This document shows, piece by piece, positions 7,439-16,089 of a stretch of DNA of 55,423 bases. Position 1 is the stretch's first letter, and the number at the start of each line of letters is the position of its first letter. Position numbers and translations under genes: made by a program. A model generated the notes under the pieces. The model had not been told where the DNA came from. It saw only the letters and a list, made by a program, of their open reading frames with translations, and did no database searches. The stretch is taken from positions 1-55,423 of the forward strand of contig JAATFX010000007.1 of NCBI GenBank assembly GCA_015654925.1. The letters are read 5' to 3'. Origin of the DNA: Enterobacterales bacterium. GTDB taxonomy: Bacteria; Pseudomonadota; Gammaproteobacteria; Enterobacterales; Enterobacteriaceae.

Positions 7439-10400
7439 ATGGGCGGAAGTAGCGGCGGGAGCAGTAAGACGGAATCGGCTACAGAAAAACCCGATAACCT
7501 CAAATCCGTTCAGCAACTAAAAATCATCGACCTGATATCTGAAGGCCCAATTTACGGCCCGATTGACGGGCTTAAATCCGCTTATCTGAACGATACGCAG
7601 GTGATCGATGCTGACGGCAACGAGAATTTTACCGGCGTCGCCATGAACTGGGTGAGCGGTACGCAGGACCAGGATTACCTACCCGGTTATTCAGATATTG
7701 AAAATGAAATCGGTGTCAGCACTCAGCTCGTTTATGCCACTCCCATAGTCCGCACGGTGACGGACTCGGATGTTAATCACATTCGCTTATCCTTGGGCGT
7801 CCAGTCGCTGCTACAGCAAAACGGCAATGACCTCGGATACGCCACAGTCAACATGCTCATCCAAGTCCAGAACTCGGCGAGCGGCTGGGATACCGTTAAA
7901 ACAGTCACCATTACCGGTAAAACCACGTCGCAATATCTTGAAGCTCACGTCATTGACGCGCCTGCGCACTCGCCATGGTCGTTCCGCGTCTCACGCGTTG
8001 AAGCGGACAGCACGTCGAGCCAATTGCAGAACTCGACCTATTTCAGCAGCTATACCGAAATCATTGACGCCAAACTGTCTTATCCCAACAGCGCAGTGAT
8101 CGGCACAACCATTCAATATACTGGCCAGTTCAGCGGAATTCCGACCAGGACCTATGATCTGAAAGGATTGTTGGTAAAAGTCCCAAGCAATTACGACCCG
8201 GTTGCCCGTACGTATTCTGGGTTGTGGGACGGCACATTCAAAATCGCCTGGACGAATAATCCCGCATGGGTTTATTACGACCTGGTCACTAATACCCGGT
8301 ATGGATTAGGCAAGCGCCTTGGCTCGTTTGGCTGCGATAAATGGGCACTGTATGCCGTTGCTCAATTCTGTGACGTCCTGGTTGATGATGGTTTTGGCGG
8401 TCAGGAGCCGCGCTTTACTTGCAACGTGTACATCACTGACCAGCGGCAGGCTTATGACGTTCTCTATGATTTAGCGTCAAGCTTCCGGGGCATGCCAGTC
8501 TGGGACGGTTTACAGATGACTGTCGTCCAGGACAGGCCAGTTGATCCCGTTTGGGCTTACACCAACGCCAATGTGGTCGATGGGATTTTCAAGTACGCGT
8601 CCAGCGCCCGCAAAGCCCGTCATACCGCTATTCAGGTCGAATGGGTTAACCCAGATAACGGGTGGGCATCAGATATAGAGTATGTCTCAGACGATAAGCT
8701 GATTGACCGCTACATGCTGAATGTGGCAAAGGTTACCGCGTTCGGCTGCACGTCCAGGGGCCAGGCGAACCGGGTAGGGCGGTGGATACTCAAAACTGAG
8801 CAACTCGAAACCCAGACGGTAACTTTTGACGTTGGCCGCGATGGTCTTAACAACCTACCTGGGGATATTGTCACTGTTGCGGACAATGATTATGCCGGCG
8901 CTCGCATGGGTGGCCGTGTCATAGCTTTTTCTGGGGCATCAGTTACGCTTGATGCGCCAGTTGAGATCGCTTCAACAGAAACGGCGTATTTCTCCTATCT
9001 AAACGCCTCCGCTGAGATGGTGAAGATTCAGATCAACGTACCGGTGTCAGGCGCTGTCATAACCTTGCATAGCGCGCCGTCAGGCTTGAAAAAGTGGGGC
9101 ATCTTCACTATTTCAAAAAGCAGCCTAGCAACGAGGCTATTCCGCTGTCTGGCGATAACGGATAACGTTGACGATGGCACGTATAGCATCACAGCACTAC
9201 AGCACAACCCGCACAAACAGGCCGAGGTAGACGAGGGTGTCCTGTTCGATGACCCCACTACAACGCTTTACGGCAGCTCAATACCGGCCCCAGAACATAT
9301 TTCGATTGATGACTCGGTAGCGAATGATGTTTATCAGATCCGCATTACCTGGGACACGGCAAAAATCTACACCGGCATTACCTTCAACCTTAAGCTGGTA
9401 CGCCATGACGCTGGAGGCGACGTGGTTGTAGTCAGAGCTAACACCTCTGACATGGAATACACTGTCGGCAACCTTTCGCTGGGCAGCTATTCGGTGTTTA
9501 TCCGGGGCATGAACGCCGCTGGCCAGCTCGGTGAAGAAGCAGAAGTCGATATGACTATCGGGCCGCCGCTGGCTCCCTCGTCCTTGTCGCTCTACAGCAC
9601 AAATTTCAGCATCAAGATTGTGCCCGTTGTTAACGGCGTTGTGACGCTCGGCACCCGGTATCAGTTCTACCGCGGTGCCAGTGAAAGCGAAGCCTTAGCC
9701 ATGGCGAACTATGTAGGACAGGGATATGAGTTTCTTGATGATGGGCTCAAACCTTTAACGACGTATTGGTATGCGGTGAGGGCATTTAATAATGTCGGTA
9801 AATCAGCATTGGTAACTGGCAGCATTGCTACCAAAAAAGATGCCACCGATATTATGACGGTCATCAGCGATGCAATCCCTGACATCGAATGGGCGCGAAA
9901 TCTGTCCCAGGAAGTTGCTACAAATACCTCTGCCGTGGGGCTGCTCAAAGACCACGCTTACCTCGTTGTCAATAATGAGGGCAGGGTGTCAGGAGTGGCT
10001 ATTTCCACGACGCCTGGCGCCTCGGTGGTCGATATCCTGGCGGATTATTTTGCTCTCACCGATCCCGATACCCTTGAGCGAAAGGTTTATTGGGATGGCA
10101 CCAAAAACGAATTATTCATTAAAGGATGGATTAACGCAATCGGCGGGACATTAGAGAATGTCACCATAACAGACACGGCAACAATTAATCGCGTCGTGGC
10201 CACGTCTATCGTTGGTGCAATATCGAATCAAAGTTTCATGAATATTGATGTCGCTACACCGTCCGGCGGTGGCGCAAATAGCCAAACCTACACAAAAACC
10301 CTCAATCCTGATCAATATATTGATAGAACTCTATCAGTAGTCTTTCCGATGAACGTATCGGCACGAAGCGCAACGGGCGAGACAAGCAGTGAAGCATCGA

Positions 10401-10654
10401 TAACCCTGACGGTTGAAGTGTATGTTGACGGTTCATTAGTCACTTCTTTTTCGACACTTGCTTACGCTCCCGGTGGGGGAAATTCGGCTACAAACGGCAC
10501 GTCCGGCGGATGGTCGGTGGATGTTCCCGCGGGTAGCTCGAAAACCATCGCCCTAAAGGTGACCAAGTCTGCCCTTTCTTCCGGAACACATACGGCCTTT
10601 GCTGGGCCAGCCTTATTCTATTCATCGAGAAAGCAAGACGCTAATTGGTCTTAA
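7439..10654 (+). CDS. J: Phage host-specificity protein J (central tail fibre)
   Basis: This 1071-residue protein matches lambda gpJ, the tail-tip attachment protein whose C terminus binds the receptor. The N terminus has the family signature (GGSSGGSSK, then LKIIDLISEGPIYG), and a DGLQMTVVQDRP segment near residue 360 is typical. Fibronectin-type III-like beta domains follow between about residues 610 and 800. The last 150 residues, which choose the host receptor, are Ser/Thr/Gly-rich and not recognisable. The ATG follows a GGGAG site. The gene ends with its own strong terminator. Confidence 0.92.
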   Translation: MGGSSGGSSKTESATEKPDNLKSVQQLKIIDLISEGPIYGPIDGLKSAYLNDTQVIDADGNENFTGVAMNWVSGTQDQDYLPGYSDIENEIGVSTQLVYATPIVRTVTDSDVNHIRLSLGVQSLLQQNGNDLGYATVNMLIQVQNSASGWDTVKTVTITGKTTSQYLEAHVIDAPAHSPWSFRVSRVEADSTSSQLQNSTYFSSYTEIIDAKLSYPNSAVIGTTIQYTGQFSGIPTRTYDLKGLLVKVPSNYDPVARTYSGLWDGTFKIAWTNNPAWVYYDLVTNTRYGLGKRLGSFGCDKWALYAVAQFCDVLVDDGFGGQEPRFTCNVYITDQRQAYDVLYDLASSFRGMPVWDGLQMTVVQDRPVDPVWAYTNANVVDGIFKYASSARKARHTAIQVEWVNPDNGWASDIEYVSDDKLIDRYMLNVAKVTAFGCTSRGQANRVGRWILKTEQLETQTVTFDVGRDGLNNLPGDIVTVADNDYAGARMGGRVIAFSGASVTLDAPVEIASTETAYFSYLNASAEMVKIQINVPVSGAVITLHSAPSGLKKWGIFTISKSSLATRLFRCLAITDNVDDGTYSITALQHNPHKQAEVDEGVLFDDPTTTLYGSSIPAPEHISIDDSVANDVYQIRITWDTAKIYTGITFNLKLVRHDAGGDVVVVRANTSDMEYTVGNLSLGSYSVFIRGMNAAGQLGEEAEVDMTIGPPLAPSSLSLYSTNFSIKIVPVVNGVVTLGTRYQFYRGASESEALAMANYVGQGYEFLDDGLKPLTTYWYAVRAFNNVGKSALVTGSIATKKDATDIMTVISDAIPDIEWARNLSQEVATNTSAVGLLKDHAYLVVNNEGRVSGVAISTTPGASVVDILADYFALTDPDTLERKVYWDGTKNELFIKGWINAIGGTLENVTITDTATINRVVATSIVGAISNQSFMNIDVATPSGGGANSQTYTKTLNPDQYIDRTLSVVFPMNVSARSATGETSSEASITLTVEVYVDGSLVTSFSTLAYAPGGGNSATNGTSGGWSVDVPAGSSKTIALKVTKSALSSGTHTAFAGPALFYSSRKQDANWS

Positions 10655-10679
10655 TCCCTCAGCACATCATCAGAATTTG

Positions 10680-10700
10680 ACCCGCTTCGGCGGGTTTTTT
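10680..10700 (+). terminator. Terminator between J and tail fibre
   Basis: Perfect stem ACCCGC/GCGGGT with a stable TTCG tetraloop, followed by six T residues, then ATTGGAGTAA as ribosome site of the fibre gene. Confidence 0.85.
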
Positions 10701-10714
10701 ATTGGAGTAAAACC

Positions 10715-12958
10715 ATGACGGTAATTTCCGGCGTTCTCACTGCGCCTGATGGCAGTGTATTACCCAATGTCAGTATTATTTTGAAAGCAATCGCTACATC
10801 GTCAGCCGTTGTCGTGCAGACGGAATCCACCACGGTAACCGGCCAAAACGGGTCATATTCAATTTCTGTGAAAGTGGGTGAGTATCAGGTATCGATATCT
10901 GCTTACGGTCAGCCCACGGTTAGTGTGGGGAATATCCGAGTATTTGCTGATTCAGGCAACGGCACGATAAATGATTTCCTGATCTCACCTGGTGAAAGTG
11001 AGCTCACGCCCGCTATTGTCGCAGCAGTTGAATCGATGCGAGTTGCTTCTCAGGCAGCCAGAGACGAAACCATTGCCGCCCGCGACACCGCAGTCACGGC
11101 CGCTCAATCCGCTATTAGTTCGGGCAACCTTCAGCCTGATGAGGCCACCGGTCTCGCCCATACCACCAACGGCCAAACCTTCACTGTAGGCTATGGCAGC
11201 GGCGCGGATATTTCTTATAAGACATTCGAGAACGCGAACGGAGTAGCAGTCGTGCGGATCGAGGGTGTGGGCAAGGGGGCGGTGGATGCTGTGGCTGAAG
11301 GGCTTGAGGTCACAAAGAATACGTTATTGCCTAATGTCGGGATTCAAATAATTGATGGCATCCGAGACCAAGAAGGCGTTCCGGTTATCATGGGAATGTT
11401 TGACGCTAACGGGATATCCCCGGTAAATTTTAATACTGAAGGTGGCTTAAATCTCGACAATATACAAATTTTACCAATTACAGATAATGATGAATATATC
11501 AGTGCATTTACAGATAAAAATTTTGTTCCTTATCTCGGATTGTCAAAATTAGGTGGGATAATAGTAGGGCGAACAGAAATAGTTGAGATACCAGGTCCGC
11601 CTGGAATTGTATTTGTAGATCAAAACTGGATTCCGTATGCAGCATCACCTGGCATTCCTGAATATTTTGGACAGGACATTCCGCTAATTGGTGGAGGGGC
11701 AACCGCGCCAGCAGCATTGGAGGGCATTCGTCGTTATGACGTCATGCACGTTGTGGTAGAGTCGCAATCCCTTGGGCTGGGACTTATGACGTCCGCAGAT
11801 GCCGCCGCCAACCCCCCGTTATCAACAACTCAACCTTACAATAACTTGGGATTCAGTGGGGGGCATAATTCCGGGACCTCCGCAACAGATACAGCTATTG
11901 CCCTTATCGAAAAGGCATATACCCCGGAGGAAGGTACCTATCCTGGCGCTGAAACTCCGTGTACGGCAGCAACGAGTAAGTTGGTTGAGTTAATCCAGGA
12001 GCAAACGGGGCTGGCGTACTCAAATCAGGGTACTATTTATTTCGGATCGGCACCGGGAAAGGGTGGGCAACAGATATCAAACCTGAGCAAAGGCACAGTC
12101 CCTTATCAGAGGATGTTAGATCACGTGACCAATGGCTTACGTCTTTCAGCTGCCGCTGGGAAAAGTTATGCCGTGTTAGCCATCATTTGGATGCAAGGGG
12201 AAACCGATTATAGTGCCGGAACAACAAGAGCAGGCTATCTAAGTCTGTTAAAACAATACATATCCGATTCCAAAGCTGACAAATTACTCATAACTAAGCA
12301 GGCGTTTGACATCCCTTTCATAACTTATCAACTAAGCACGCATCGAGCATATAGTCAAAATATTCCGGTAATCGCCCTGGCTCTAAGAGACGCAGCTTTA
12401 TCCGGCCTGTCGTATATGTCTGCCCCCGGCTATATATTCGATTACAATTCTGATAATGTTCATGGAACGAACTATACGTATCAGATGTGGGCCAAATATC
12501 ATGGGCGCATAATTTATAAATTAATGCAAGATGATGAGGCGGGACTATCGAGGGGGATGCATCGAGTTGATGTGATAAACGAAATACGGCAAGGGGTTAT
12601 TAACGACCTGCTTTTCTCAGTTCCTGTACCCCCGTTGGTATTTGATACCACATGGGTGACATCTGCCGTTAATATGGGGTTTGATGTTAGACTAAAATCG
12701 AATTCTACATTGGTCGATATTATCACCTCAGTATCTATCGCTGGTCCTGACAGGGTGAGAATTATCACGTCAAGAGCACTTCTCGACACTGAAGTAATAA
12801 CGTATGGGTGGGGTAGAACTGGCGATCCAGCAACAAACGGCAGGACTACTGGCCCTCGCGGAAATCTTCGTGATAGTGAGGGGGATTTACCGGGAGAAAG
12901 TTATACGGGCGCTGACGGTATATTGCGAAAACTCCACAACTGGTGCGTTATCTTTTAA
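10715..12958 (+). CDS. Tail fibre with SGNH/sialate-O-acetylesterase-type domain
   Basis: Residues about 1-130 match the prophage tail-fibre N-terminal domain (ISGVLTAPDGSVLPNV, then an Ala-rich helical stalk). Residues about 340-610 look like an SGNH-fold carbohydrate esterase: block I nucleophile region ESQSLGLG with Ser352, block III-like IIWMQGETDY near residue 490, and the DxxH pair D580/H583. This implies the fibre removes acetyl groups from O-antigen or capsule during adsorption; the substrate is inferred. The central part between residues 200 and 330 and the C-terminal 120 residues are unassigned. The second half is AT-richer than J, which fits modular exchange of receptor-binding ends. 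Confidence 0.78.
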   Translation: MTVISGVLTAPDGSVLPNVSIILKAIATSSAVVVQTESTTVTGQNGSYSISVKVGEYQVSISAYGQPTVSVGNIRVFADSGNGTINDFLISPGESELTPAIVAAVESMRVASQAARDETIAARDTAVTAAQSAISSGNLQPDEATGLAHTTNGQTFTVGYGSGADISYKTFENANGVAVVRIEGVGKGAVDAVAEGLEVTKNTLLPNVGIQIIDGIRDQEGVPVIMGMFDANGISPVNFNTEGGLNLDNIQILPITDNDEYISAFTDKNFVPYLGLSKLGGIIVGRTEIVEIPGPPGIVFVDQNWIPYAASPGIPEYFGQDIPLIGGGATAPAALEGIRRYDVMHVVVESQSLGLGLMTSADAAANPPLSTTQPYNNLGFSGGHNSGTSATDTAIALIEKAYTPEEGTYPGAETPCTAATSKLVELIQEQTGLAYSNQGTIYFGSAPGKGGQQISNLSKGTVPYQRMLDHVTNGLRLSAAAGKSYAVLAIIWMQGETDYSAGTTRAGYLSLLKQYISDSKADKLLITKQAFDIPFITYQLSTHRAYSQNIPVIALALRDAALSGLSYMSAPGYIFDYNSDNVHGTNYTYQMWAKYHGRIIYKLMQDDEAGLSRGMHRVDVINEIRQGVINDLLFSVPVPPLVFDTTWVTSAVNMGFDVRLKSNSTLVDIITSVSIAGPDRVRIITSRALLDTEVITYGWGRTGDPATNGRTTGPRGNLRDSEGDLPGESYTGADGILRKLHNWCVIF

Positions 12959-12971
12959 TTAAGGAAAAACC

Positions 12972-13766
12972 ATGACAACAGCATTCAAAAGTATGGATAA
13001 ATTGATAGTTAATCCAATGCTTAAACCTCTTTACGCACCATTTCGTTCTGTAGCAGTCAATAATTTATTGGCAGCCTGGCGCTTTGGTAATGGTTTAACT
13101 GACCTATCCGGAAACGGGAAAACATTAACTGCTGTAGGTGCTCCAACTATTGGCGCTTATTATATCAGTGGCGATAAAGCAAATGGCTATTTGACGAATG
13201 TAGCCGACGGCCTTGAACGCACCATCATTGCTATCTATCGGCACACGCTGGCACAGGATTCATATATTTACCCGGTTGGAAACCTTTCTCAGTTGAGCGG
13301 TGCGAGCGGCATTGGTTTCGGCATAAAAGCAAATAGCTCGTCCCCTTCTGCTCTTTCCCGTCGTTCGATCTTGGTAGGAAGTACAAGCAAAAGCGCAGCA
13401 CTATATGGTGTCGCAGATGGTACGGCAGAACCACTGACCAATCGCTCTTTGTTTGCATGGCAGGCGGCCGGTGTAAGTGGCGCCGGAAATTCGGCTTATA
13501 ATTTTATCCCCACTATTAGTACAGGGCTTATCGCCGCTACTTTGGCGGCGGGTGCAAACCTCGCTGCGCGTGATGTTACCGAAAGCGCCGCACCCAGTTA
13601 CTACCGCCTTGCGGTATGGCGTGATAACTCTACCCCGGCAACGACTTACAGCAATGTTGATATCGCTGAAATTTTGGTCTTTGACCGACTGCTAACGTTA
13701 GCAGAATTACAGGCCCAGTACGCCTATGACAAGGCTTATATGAGCGTGCTGGGCGTATCCATTTAA
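12972..13766 (+). CDS. LamG/concanavalin-like prophage tail-associated protein
   Basis: This 264-residue protein follows the fibre after 13 bases with an AAGGA ribosome site. It contains the pattern of LamG-type jelly-roll domains: LLAAWRFGNGLTDLSGNG near residue 30 and IAEILVFDRLLTLAELQ near residue 237. Such domains bind carbohydrate. It probably extends or caps the fibre as an extra host-recognition subunit. It has no signal peptide. It is the last clear tail gene, and a GGGCC/GGCCC hairpin follows its stop. Confidence 0.68.
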   Translation: MTTAFKSMDKLIVNPMLKPLYAPFRSVAVNNLLAAWRFGNGLTDLSGNGKTLTAVGAPTIGAYYISGDKANGYLTNVADGLERTIIAIYRHTLAQDSYIYPVGNLSQLSGASGIGFGIKANSSSPSALSRRSILVGSTSKSAALYGVADGTAEPLTNRSLFAWQAAGVSGAGNSAYNFIPTISTGLIAATLAAGANLAARDVTESAAPSYYRLAVWRDNSTPATTYSNVDIAEILVFDRLLTLAELQAQYAYDKAYMSVLGVSI

Positions 13767-14009
13767 AGGGCCATTACGGCCCAATCACAACAAGCACAGA
13801 GAGACAGTCGAACGCTACCGGCTCCGCTATTTAGCATCAACTCGAACGGGGATTTCTGAAAAGCTTGCTGCAAAAAAATTAATTGGGAAAGGATGGGCGA
13901 GGAAGCAAAGTGTTACCACAATTCTGATCCATGGGAATTGATTATTTGATTTGTAGCACTGAACAAGAGTAAAAATCGCACCACTTATTGCCCGATATAT
14001 AGGACAAAA
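13767..14009 (+). other. Prophage edge spacer with short hairpin and possible gene remnant
   Basis: A GGGCC-ATTAC-GGCCC hairpin lies at 13768-13782 but lacks a T-run. Between about 13790 and 13940 one forward frame is open and reads as a basic, coding-like stretch (ERYRLRYLASTRTGISEKLA) ending at HGN and a stop, with no start codon. This may be a degraded phage gene; I cannot name it. Confidence 0.3.
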
Positions 14010-14237
14010 TCAAAAATTATCATTTCTTCCCCAGAGCATATAATAACGCCGCTCAAGCTGTCTTTTCAGTCGAGGGATGTCTTCAGAGGCAATGGCCAGA
14101 CACTGGTTTCTTCTTATCATGATGTATTCTTTGACACGGGTATCAGAGCATATATCCATGACTTCCAACCAGCGACGCGCAGCACGACGCCATAAACCGG
14201 CACGTTCTAACTCCTCGGCTTTTTCATCATGCGCCAT
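14010..14237 (-). CDS. PerC-family transcriptional regulator (first copy)
   Basis: This 75-residue protein has the hallmark of the PerC/Pch family: AGLWRRAARRWLEVMD near residue 12 and RRNQCLAIA near residue 42. PerC of enteropathogenic E. coli activates virulence genes, and homologues are often carried by lambdoid prophages as host regulators. I start it at ATG 14237, which has GGAG six bases upstream, rather than at an earlier in-frame Met in a hydrophobic stretch without a ribosome site. The upstream 500 bases are very AT-rich, as for H-NS-silenced loci. A second copy lies 1.9 kb to the right, on the same strand. Confidence 0.82.
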   Translation of the reverse strand: MAHDEKAEELERAGLWRRAARRWLEVMDICSDTRVKEYIMIRRNQCLAIASEDIPRLKRQLERRYYMLWGRNDNF

Positions 14238-14476
14238 AATCGGCTCCACTGTTAACAAGATTAGCAGCCTAATTATGCACAATATTTGTATTATTAAAAT
14301 ATGTTAATAAAAACAGTATTTTGTTAAAATCATTAAATATTTTTATGTTTACCATGTTACATGGAGGGCAATATAAAAGGACGCTATTTTCGATAAGAAG
14401 TATCTTTATGGGGAATTTGTAGGGAAGGAGATTATTTAAGACTGCTCAGGCGTGGCAGGTTCGGCGCTGGATTAGT

Positions 14477-14502
14477 AAAAAAATGCCCAGCGAGTGTGGG
14501 CA
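14477..14502 (-). terminator. Reverse-strand intrinsic terminator candidate
   Basis: Stem TGCCCA/TGGGCA with a seven-base loop; on the minus strand it is followed by seven T residues. No reverse-strand gene ends here, so either a short untranslated transcript from 14.5-14.8 kb ends at it or it is a relic. Confidence 0.5.
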
Positions 14503-14523
14503 AAATGTGACACCAGGGAAATC

Positions 14524-14550
14524 CGGTAATGCCTAATGTGGGCATTACCG
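14524..14550. repeat. Perfect inverted repeat (10-bp arms)
   Basis: CGGTAATGCC and GGCATTACCG flank a seven-base loop. There is no T-run on either strand, so a protein-binding site or RNA structure is more likely than a terminator. Confidence 0.6.
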
Positions 14551-14777
14551 TACTTATCAGTTAATAACTATCGCCATATGTTATCAATATGTATTAACTG
14601 AAATATTATGACACATAGCACATAATGCAAAATTATATACTTGTTCTTTAATATAATAACCAAAAGAAATTATCACGCATCCCGGTACACACTTCACAAA
14701 ACTAAATTCCCCTGTCGCTCAATCACCTATCTTTTTCCGCACCCGCTTCACTTCACAAGCTCAGCTTTGAATGCTTA

Positions 14778-14797
14778 TACTGTATAAAACAACAGTG
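14778..14797 (+). promoter_or_regulatory. LexA (SOS) box
   Basis: TA-CTGT-N8-ACAG-TG matches the LexA consensus CTGT-N8-ACAG exactly, with an AT-rich centre as in umuDC. It ends 16 bases before the ATG of the umuD'-like gene. Confidence 0.88.
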
Positions 14798-14813
14798 AAT
14801 TGAGCGTGACACT

Positions 14814-15203
14814 ATGGGCTTTCCTTCTCCGGCCGCAGACTACGTAGAGCGGCCAATCAGCCTGGACGAGACGTGCATTGCTCGCCCGGCATCGACTTAC
14901 CTTATCCGAGCAGACAGTACGCTGATAGTGGCCGGCATCTTCAAGGATGCGTTGCTGATTGTGGATGCATCCGTTAAGCCGGTACACGGCAGCATCGTCG
15001 TCGCGGAAGTAGATGGCCGACGCGTCGTAAGGCGATTGCAGTTATACCCGGCTGTGGGCTTGGAGCGGCTCGATACGGGGTACATTCAGCTTGTGGATGT
15101 TCGGGATGATGATACTGGGGCGGGTGTGCAGATTTTTGGCGTAGTGACGTATTGCGTAAATGATATGAGGGCTGGGGAGTGGGATGATTCGCCGGTGATG
15201 TGA
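14814..15203 (+). CDS. umuD: UmuD'-like protein (no cleavable N-terminal arm, dyad altered)
   Basis: The 129-residue product begins MGFPSPAADYVE, which is the start of UmuD' after RecA-stimulated self-cleavage at Cys24-Gly25 of E. coli UmuD; the first 24 residues are not encoded. LLIVD, HGSIVVAEVDG, LQL and FGVV motifs of the family are present. The catalytic dyad looks lost: Lys97 of UmuD aligns with Arg73, and the GDSM serine loop is changed to ADSTL, one residue shorter. No umuC follows. UmuD' normally joins UmuC as DNA polymerase V, so the product would be constitutively 'processed' and act with a UmuC encoded elsewhere, or else be a decayed relic. The LexA box implies SOS control. The last about 15 residues differ from UmuD. 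Confidence 0.78.
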   Translation: MGFPSPAADYVERPISLDETCIARPASTYLIRADSTLIVAGIFKDALLIVDASVKPVHGSIVVAEVDGRRVVRRLQLYPAVGLERLDTGYIQLVDVRDDDTGAGVQIFGVVTYCVNDMRAGEWDDSPVM

Positions 15204-15682
15204 AGGGGATGGGGCATGCATGGGGCAAAAAATTACCGCAACTATTCGTAACCCTGCAAGTGCAAGCTACGGACATTGCGGTAATGCTCTGCTACAACGT
15301 ACTTATACGCAGATATTCTAAGTTATTAATTTATCAAATCATATTATGAATATGTCGGTGTAGTGTCGCTTGAACGAAATGGGATTTGCTGAGTTTGGTG
15401 ATCCGATTGAGGTCGGCCCGCAAGTGCGGGCCTAATTTCACTGGTATAACTTTTGTAAGCAAGTAAATATACAATTTATCTCACGCAATGCAAAAAAATG
15501 CCTGCATCGGAAAGGGCGGGTAAGCGATATGCACATCGTGTAACTCTACTTCGTGACAGCCATCCAAAATTATCAATATCCAAGGGATATGGTCAGTATG
15601 GATTACGTAAAAATTTGCAATAAACGTTAGGTTTCCAACATAACGCGCAAAAAAAAATCAGCCATAGCGGAGGCATCGCCAC
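15204..15682. other. Intergenic region downstream of the umuD'-like gene
   Basis: No umuC or other gene is seen. It contains an inverted repeat ATTACCGCA/TGCGGTAAT (15232-15240 and 15277-15285) that could fold into a long hairpin, and a GGCCCGC-AAGT-GCGGGCC hairpin at 15415-15432 followed by a short T-rich stretch, which may be a weak terminator. Confidence 0.5.
15415..15438 (+). terminator. Possible terminator downstream of umuD'-like gene
   Basis: Seven-bp perfect GC stem with an AAGT loop, followed by TAATTT. The short T-run makes efficiency uncertain. Confidence 0.4.
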
Positions 15683-15784
15683 TTAGTGAAAAAAAACCAG
15701 GTGGAAGACTAGCAATATCATCAGCCAAAACAGGCCGCAAATCACGAACATTCCGATCCATACCATATGTCCTGAAATTTTCAT
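15683..15784 (-). CDS. 33-residue single-pass membrane protein (YmiA-like pattern)
   Basis: A short reverse-strand frame starts MKISGHMVWIGMF and continues as one uninterrupted hydrophobic helix to LVFFH and a TAA stop. An in-frame ATG at 15814 would give a 43-residue form with a basic N terminus (MSKILKSKNK), which would suit positive-inside insertion. The helix shares the W-x3-F-x4-LFW-x3-LL spacing I recall for E. coli YmiA. Neither start has a strong Shine-Dalgarno sequence. The nearly pure hydrophobic composition and basic head argue for a real small protein. Function is unknown. Confidence 0.42.
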   Translation of the reverse strand: MKISGHMVWIGMFVICGLFWLMILLVFHLVFFH

Positions 15785-16089
15785 TTTATTTTTTGATTTT
15801 AAGATTTTACTCATGTAGGCGCTATGATACAGCAGGCGCAAATCCATCCCAGAAGATTATGCATAGCAAGTGTAACGCATTAACAAAGTGAACTATTTTC
15901 TTACATCTAATTACTTAAAGCTGTCGGTTGCACATTTGAATCATTACGCTACGCGGTGACGACGTAACGATTGTTGGCACGTTGCGGGGGGTAAAACGTC
16001 TTTAACGCAGGGACGGGCGGAATAGTGAGGGACTATATCGAGACGAGATTGTACCCGTTGCGATTAATTCCTTTCCGTTATGATTTCCG

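Larger units (their letters stand above)
14238..14813. other. AT-rich intergenic region with strong hairpins
   Basis: No gene is evident. The first 150 bases are extremely AT-rich and probably hold the perC-like promoter. Two hairpins stand out: one at 14477-14502 and a perfect 10-bp stem at 14524-14550. The right end holds the LexA box for the umuD'-like gene. Confidence 0.6.
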
